DNA from: Fodinibius sp052060035
GTDB taxonomy: Bacteria; Bacteroidota; Rhodothermia; Balneolales; Balneolaceae
Assembly: GCF_052060035.1 (NCBI RefSeq)
Contig: NZ_JBPOEA010000001.1
Span: 124,001-188,000, forward strand
Reading direction: 5' to 3'
Length of the DNA stretch: 64,000 nt
How positions within the stretch are numbered: position 1 is the first letter of the stretch; each line of letters begins with the position of its first letter. Both the position numbers and the translations under genes were made by a program. The notes below the pieces were generated by a model. It was not told where the DNA came from. It saw only the letters and a program-made list of their open reading frames with translations, and ran no database searches. This document shows positions 60,767 to 64,000 of the stretch, in pieces.

Positions 60767-62590
60767 TTACGAATAGTCCTGTCCGTAAATGCTTCCATTT
60801 TTATCGGCTACTTGGACCACACGGAACATACCACGCTCCATGTGATACAGGATGTGGCAGTGGAACGCCCAGCGCCCTTTGTCTCGCGGCGTAATGAGCG
60901 CTGAAATGCGTTGAGCGGGTTGTACCAATAGGGTATGTTGACGAGGATTGTATTGCCCGTTGCCGTTTTCCAGCTCCATCCACATGCCGTGCAGATGAAT
61001 CGGGTGCTCCATCATGGTATCGTTGACCAGCGTTAGCCGAAGCCGTTCGTTGTGTTTAAATTCGATAGGGCCATCCACTTGGTGGAACTGCTTGCCGTCA
61101 AACGACCACATGTAGCGCTCCATGTTACCGGTCAGGTGTAGTTCTACGTCTCGCTGGGCATTGCGTTTATCCCTGTTAGGACGCAGGCTTTTTAGATCAT
61201 TATATACCAGTACTTTTCGCCCGTCGTTACCGAGGCCGATGCCCGGTTCATCGAGCCGGTCAAACTGATTCTGTGCAATAGCAGCCGCGCCCGGTCCGTG
61301 CTTGTTGGGACCATGCTTGACGGGGGATTGGGGGTCTTTGGACATCTCCATGTTGCCATAATCCATATCTCCGTGATTCATATCCCTATCATCCATTCCT
61401 TCCATATTGTCGCCTTCTATCTCCATGTCGCCCATCGACATCATCATGCCCATATCTTTCATGTCGCGCTTGGGGCGGGGGCGGAGGTCTGGGACTGGTG
61501 CCTCTATGTCTTCACGAGGCGCCAGTGTTCCACGGGCGTAGCCACTGCGGTCCAGGGATTCGGCAAATATGGTATAAGGCTTTTCTTCTTTGGGTTCAAC
61601 GACAACATCATAGGTTTCGGCAATGCCGATGCGGAACTCGTCAATGGGCACTGGCTCTACATTCTGGCCATCGGCTGCTACTACGGTCATCTCCAGGCCG
61701 GGAATACGAACATCAAAGGCCGTAGTACCGGCTGAAGCGTTAATAAATCGTAGTCGTACTTTTTCGCCTTTCTTGAACAAGGCATTCCAGTTGGAGTTAG
61801 GGCCGTGGCCGTTCATCAGGTAGGTATAGGTGGCACCAGTGACATCCAGCAGGTCGGTAGCACTCATGCGCATATTTCCAAACATGGCATAGTCTTTAAT
61901 GGTGTCGCCGAGACCGTTCTTTTTGACATCACTGATAAATTCTCCAAGATCTCGTTTCTGGTAATTGTAATAGCCCTCCATTTTGATGTTGTTCGCCAAC
62001 ACGTCATGCGGATCTTCGAAGGTCCAGTCGGAGAGCACAATCGGATAGTCGCGATCATATTCAACAGGATCCTCATCGGCGGGATCAATGACCAATGGCC
62101 CGTAATGCCCCAGCTGTTCCTGCAGGCCGGAGTGGCTGTGATACCAGTATGTGCCGCTTTGCCGCACCGGATAGCGATATTCAAAGGTCTCACCGGGGGC
62201 AATGCCGTCAAAACTAACGCCGGGTACCCCATCCATCTGGAAAGGCAATAGGATCCCGTGCCAGTGGATGGAAGTCGTATCATCCAGTTCGTTGGTTACT
62301 CGAAGCATTACGTCTTGTCCTTCTTGCAGGCGGATTAAGGGCCCCGGCACCGAACCGTTTATACCTATGGCTTCGCCCCGCTTACCGTCAATCTTGTGAG
62401 GCATTTTACCGATGGTCAAATCAATGACATTGTCGGGGCCCTTGGGAGTTAACACTTCCCACTTCTCGCTGCCGAAGCCCGCTAACGCGTAACCCGGCAA
62501 TACCGCACTTGCCCCGGCAAAAGCTGCCAGGGAGCCAGCATATCGGAGAAAGGTGCGGCGATCCATACCATTATTGTTATCGTCACTCAT
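60767..62590 (-). CDS. copA: Copper resistance multicopper oxidase CopA (Tat-exported)
   Basis: The 607-aa product has a Tat signal (MDRRTFLRYAG, then hydrophobic to ALAGF). It carries all four copper-binding motifs: HWHG near residue 109, YWYHSHS near 148, HPIHLHG near 526 and HCHILYHME near 576. Between the second and third cupredoxin domain lies a Met-rich stretch (MMMSMGDMEI, MEGMDDRDMNHGDM), typical of copper-handling oxidases. The enzyme oxidises Cu(I) to the less toxic Cu(II) in the periplasm. It is read divergently from a CusR-type regulator. Confidence 0.95.
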   Translation of the reverse strand: MSDDNNNGMDRRTFLRYAGSLAAFAGASAVLPGYALAGFGSEKWEVLTPKGPDNVIDLTIGKMPHKIDGKRGEAIGINGSVPGPLIRLQEGQDVMLRVTNELDDTTSIHWHGILLPFQMDGVPGVSFDGIAPGETFEYRYPVRQSGTYWYHSHSGLQEQLGHYGPLVIDPADEDPVEYDRDYPIVLSDWTFEDPHDVLANNIKMEGYYNYQKRDLGEFISDVKKNGLGDTIKDYAMFGNMRMSATDLLDVTGATYTYLMNGHGPNSNWNALFKKGEKVRLRFINASAGTTAFDVRIPGLEMTVVAADGQNVEPVPIDEFRIGIAETYDVVVEPKEEKPYTIFAESLDRSGYARGTLAPREDIEAPVPDLRPRPKRDMKDMGMMMSMGDMEIEGDNMEGMDDRDMNHGDMDYGNMEMSKDPQSPVKHGPNKHGPGAAAIAQNQFDRLDEPGIGLGNDGRKVLVYNDLKSLRPNRDKRNAQRDVELHLTGNMERYMWSFDGKQFHQVDGPIEFKHNERLRLTLVNDTMMEHPIHLHGMWMELENGNGQYNPRQHTLLVQPAQRISALITPRDKGRWAFHCHILYHMERGMFRVVQVADKNGSIYGQDYS

Positions 62591-62746
62591 AAATCAGCCT
62601 AACTTATTGTTTTTAATTAGCTAAAGCGTCGGTTTCCAAATATCGAACCGAAACATACGAACCGAACCTTAAATTAAGCTTAAAACATTATTGGTCAGTG
62701 TCTTTTATCTTAGAGGTGTTATTTCATTAAATAGAATTACAGTTTT
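62591..62746. promoter_or_regulatory. Divergent copA-cusR control region with CGAACCGAA repeats
   Basis: The 156-base gap between copA and the response regulator contains a nine-base direct repeat, CGAACCGAA at 62644-62652 and 62658-62666, 14 bases apart, and a palindrome TTAAGCTTAA at 62674-62683. Such repeats are good candidates for binding sites of the OmpR-type regulator encoded next door. Confidence 0.5.
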
Positions 62747-63469
62747 ATGTGGATATTATTAGTTGAAGATGAAAAACAGCTGGCTAACAATTTGAAGAGG
62801 GGACTGGAAGAAGAAGGTCACGTGGTGGAAGTGATGCACGACGGAGAGGAAGCTGAGCTACAGGGACTGGTGAATGATTACGACATGGTTATCCTGGACT
62901 GGCGGCTGCCTAACCGTGATGGCAAGCAAATTTTGGAGCACTGGCGTGCAGAAGACCGATCTTTTCCTGTTCTTATGCTAACAGCACTGGGAGATTTGGA
63001 TCACAAGGTTGCTGGTTTGGATGCCGGGGCCGATGATTATATGGGTAAGCCATTTTCTTTTGAAGAGCTCCTGGCTCGCGTTCGAGCATTAGGACGGCGA
63101 TCCTCGGAGATACAGAATAATGAAGTGGTTTTGGTGGGGCCTATTGAATTGGATTCGCGCAAACACTGGGTAAAAGTTTGTGGCATTAAGCGTTCGTTGC
63201 GGCCCAAAGAGTTTATCCTCTTAGAACTTTTGCTCAATGAACCGGAGACCGTCTTTTCCAAAACACAGATTGCCGAGCGGGTCTGGGGATCGGCCTATTA
63301 CGTCAGTGACAACACGATTGAAGCTACGATCTCTACGCTACGACAAAAGCTGGCGGAATCATTTGAAGAGTGTAAGGAGACATTCTTGGAGGATAATTCA
63401 AAGGTCATTGAAACCATCCGAGGAGCAGGTTATCGCCTTAATAGCAATTTAACACAGACGGAAGAATAA
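62747..63469 (+). CDS. OmpR-family response regulator (CusR/CopR-like)
   Basis: The 240-aa product has a receiver domain (ILLVEDE at 3-9, phospho-acceptor D51 in VILDWRLP, Lys in MGKPF) and a winged-helix DNA-binding domain (RPKEFILLELLL, SDNTIEATISTLRQKL, RGAGYRL). It is read 4 bases before a histidine kinase, forming a pair, and divergently from copA. Response to periplasmic copper and activation of copA are inferred from the arrangement and its similarity to CusR. Confidence 0.93.
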   Translation: MWILLVEDEKQLANNLKRGLEEEGHVVEVMHDGEEAELQGLVNDYDMVILDWRLPNRDGKQILEHWRAEDRSFPVLMLTALGDLDHKVAGLDAGADDYMGKPFSFEELLARVRALGRRSSEIQNNEVVLVGPIELDSRKHWVKVCGIKRSLRPKEFILLELLLNEPETVFSKTQIAERVWGSAYYVSDNTIEATISTLRQKLAESFEECKETFLEDNSKVIETIRGAGYRLNSNLTQTEE

Positions 63470-63473
63470 CATA

Positions 63474-64000
63474 GTGGCACATTTTACCTCATTTTTTGAC
63501 CGACTTTCAATTTCCAAAAAGTTGGCATTTTGGTATGGGCTTAGCCTTTTCGTGATGCTTAGCCTATTTGGCTATTTCCTGTACGAGACATTTCATAATT
63601 CCATTCACCACAACTATGACCGGCATCTCCGGTTTGAGGCGGAACAGTTGATTCCTTATATCCAAACCGAAGATTCGCTCTCCATAGATCTTACAGGGTA
63701 TAGCAGAAATGCCGCACTTGAAAGTGGGGTTGAATACGGCACATATGTTCGACTGTATAACCAACATGATAGCCTGATTTATAAGAGCCCCAATTTTTCA
63801 AATGTATCACAGACTTTGAATACAGATATTCCCGATATGCCCGAGGAATATTCGTTCAGCAGCCAGTGGCAGGAACTTCCAGCACGGACACTGTTTTACC
63901 CTATTAACAATAGTGAAGGCGAATTCTGCGGGTGGCTTGAAGTCACTGGTTTTGAATGGACCCTGCATGAGGAGCTAAGTCGGTTTAGGCAATATCTTCT
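63474..64000 (+). CDS. Sensor histidine kinase, N-terminal part (CusS-like)
   Basis: From a GTG at 63474, 4 bases after the response regulator, an open frame runs to the window edge (175 codons). It encodes a first span (KKLAFWYGLSLFVMLSLFGYFLY, split at 16-38), a periplasmic domain, and the start of a region that would lead to the second span. The catalytic half is outside the window. No copper ligand cluster can be judged yet. The GTG start gives the only plausible N-terminus, directly before FTSFFDRLSISKKLAF. Confidence 0.85.
   Translation, partial: MAHFTSFFDRLSISKKLAFWYGLSLFVMLSLFGYFLYETFHNSIHHNYDRHLRFEAEQLIPYIQTEDSLSIDLTGYSRNAALESGVEYGTYVRLYNQHDSLIYKSPNFSNVSQTLNTDIPDMPEEYSFSSQWQELPARTLFYPINNSEGEFCGWLEVTGFEWTLHEELSRFRQYL

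Noticed and set aside
1..64000. CRISPR array, tRNA, rRNA or complete insertion sequence
   Set aside because: No regularly spaced repeats, no cloverleaf or rRNA segments and no transposase were recognised by eye.

Overview
The window looks like a chromosomal segment from a Bacteroidota/Balneolota-type bacterium, probably a halophilic Balneolaceae-like organism. The evidence is a SusD C-terminus next to glycan hydrolases, a GH32 enzyme with the DUF4980 N-terminal domain, many lipoproteins with short lipoboxes, weak Shine-Dalgarno sites, and a base composition that looks like low-to-mid 40s percent GC. The taxon is an inference; no rRNA or tRNA gene was seen.

Region 1 (1-7743) is a fructan-use locus: the end of a SusD glycan-binding lipoprotein (its SusC partner would lie left of the window), three secreted GH32 fructosidases, a sugar/H+ MFS porter and a PfkB fructokinase. 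Together they would bind levan, inulin or sucrose outside the cell, release fructose, import it and phosphorylate it. The first GH32 has non-canonical catalytic motifs. Region 2 (7810-16378) is a loose accessory stretch: two decayed copies of a helix-turn-helix gene that resembles a serine-recombinase tail, a fatty acid desaturase, a lipoprotein that may have a clostripain-like fold, small orphan genes, a VOC protein, a DUF4382 lipoprotein and a secreted HExxH peptidase. Region 3 (16543-20355) is a single-chain type IIG restriction-modification enzyme.

Region 4 (20656-28404, minus strand) is a heavy-metal RND efflux operon (small His-rich protein, TolC-like protein, His-rich lipoprotein, adaptor, pump, DUF3147), with a 130-bp imperfect palindrome between adaptor and pump. 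Region 5 (28598-38318) is rich in signalling: a BTAD-TolB-TPR regulator, two paralogous two-domain lipoproteins facing each other, a GAF-SpoIIE phosphatase, and a Ser/Thr kinase with the same TolB-like plus TPR output half. Region 6 (38699-53639) holds a MacAB-like exporter, an AraC-aldehyde dehydrogenase-DUF779 module, a berberine-type flavin oxidase, two orphan secreted proteins, and an AttEFGH-like operon (ABC ATPase, 850-aa double FtsX permease, AttH/CrtC lipocalin).

Region 7 (53668-64000) is a metal-resistance island: a Zn/Cd-type P1B ATPase, a small Hg-type MerR operon with two Cys-rich miniproteins and a textbook 19-bp-spacer operator, an NTF2-like protein, a DUF2231 membrane protein, an ArsP-like permease, a SHOCT protein, CopB, CopA and the start of a CusRS-type two-component pair. 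The most unusual item is the MerR operon: the sensor keeps all three mercury cysteines at the spacing of classical MerR, but no mercuric reductase or transporter lies in the window, and one of its two miniproteins carries an apparent one-base frameshift.
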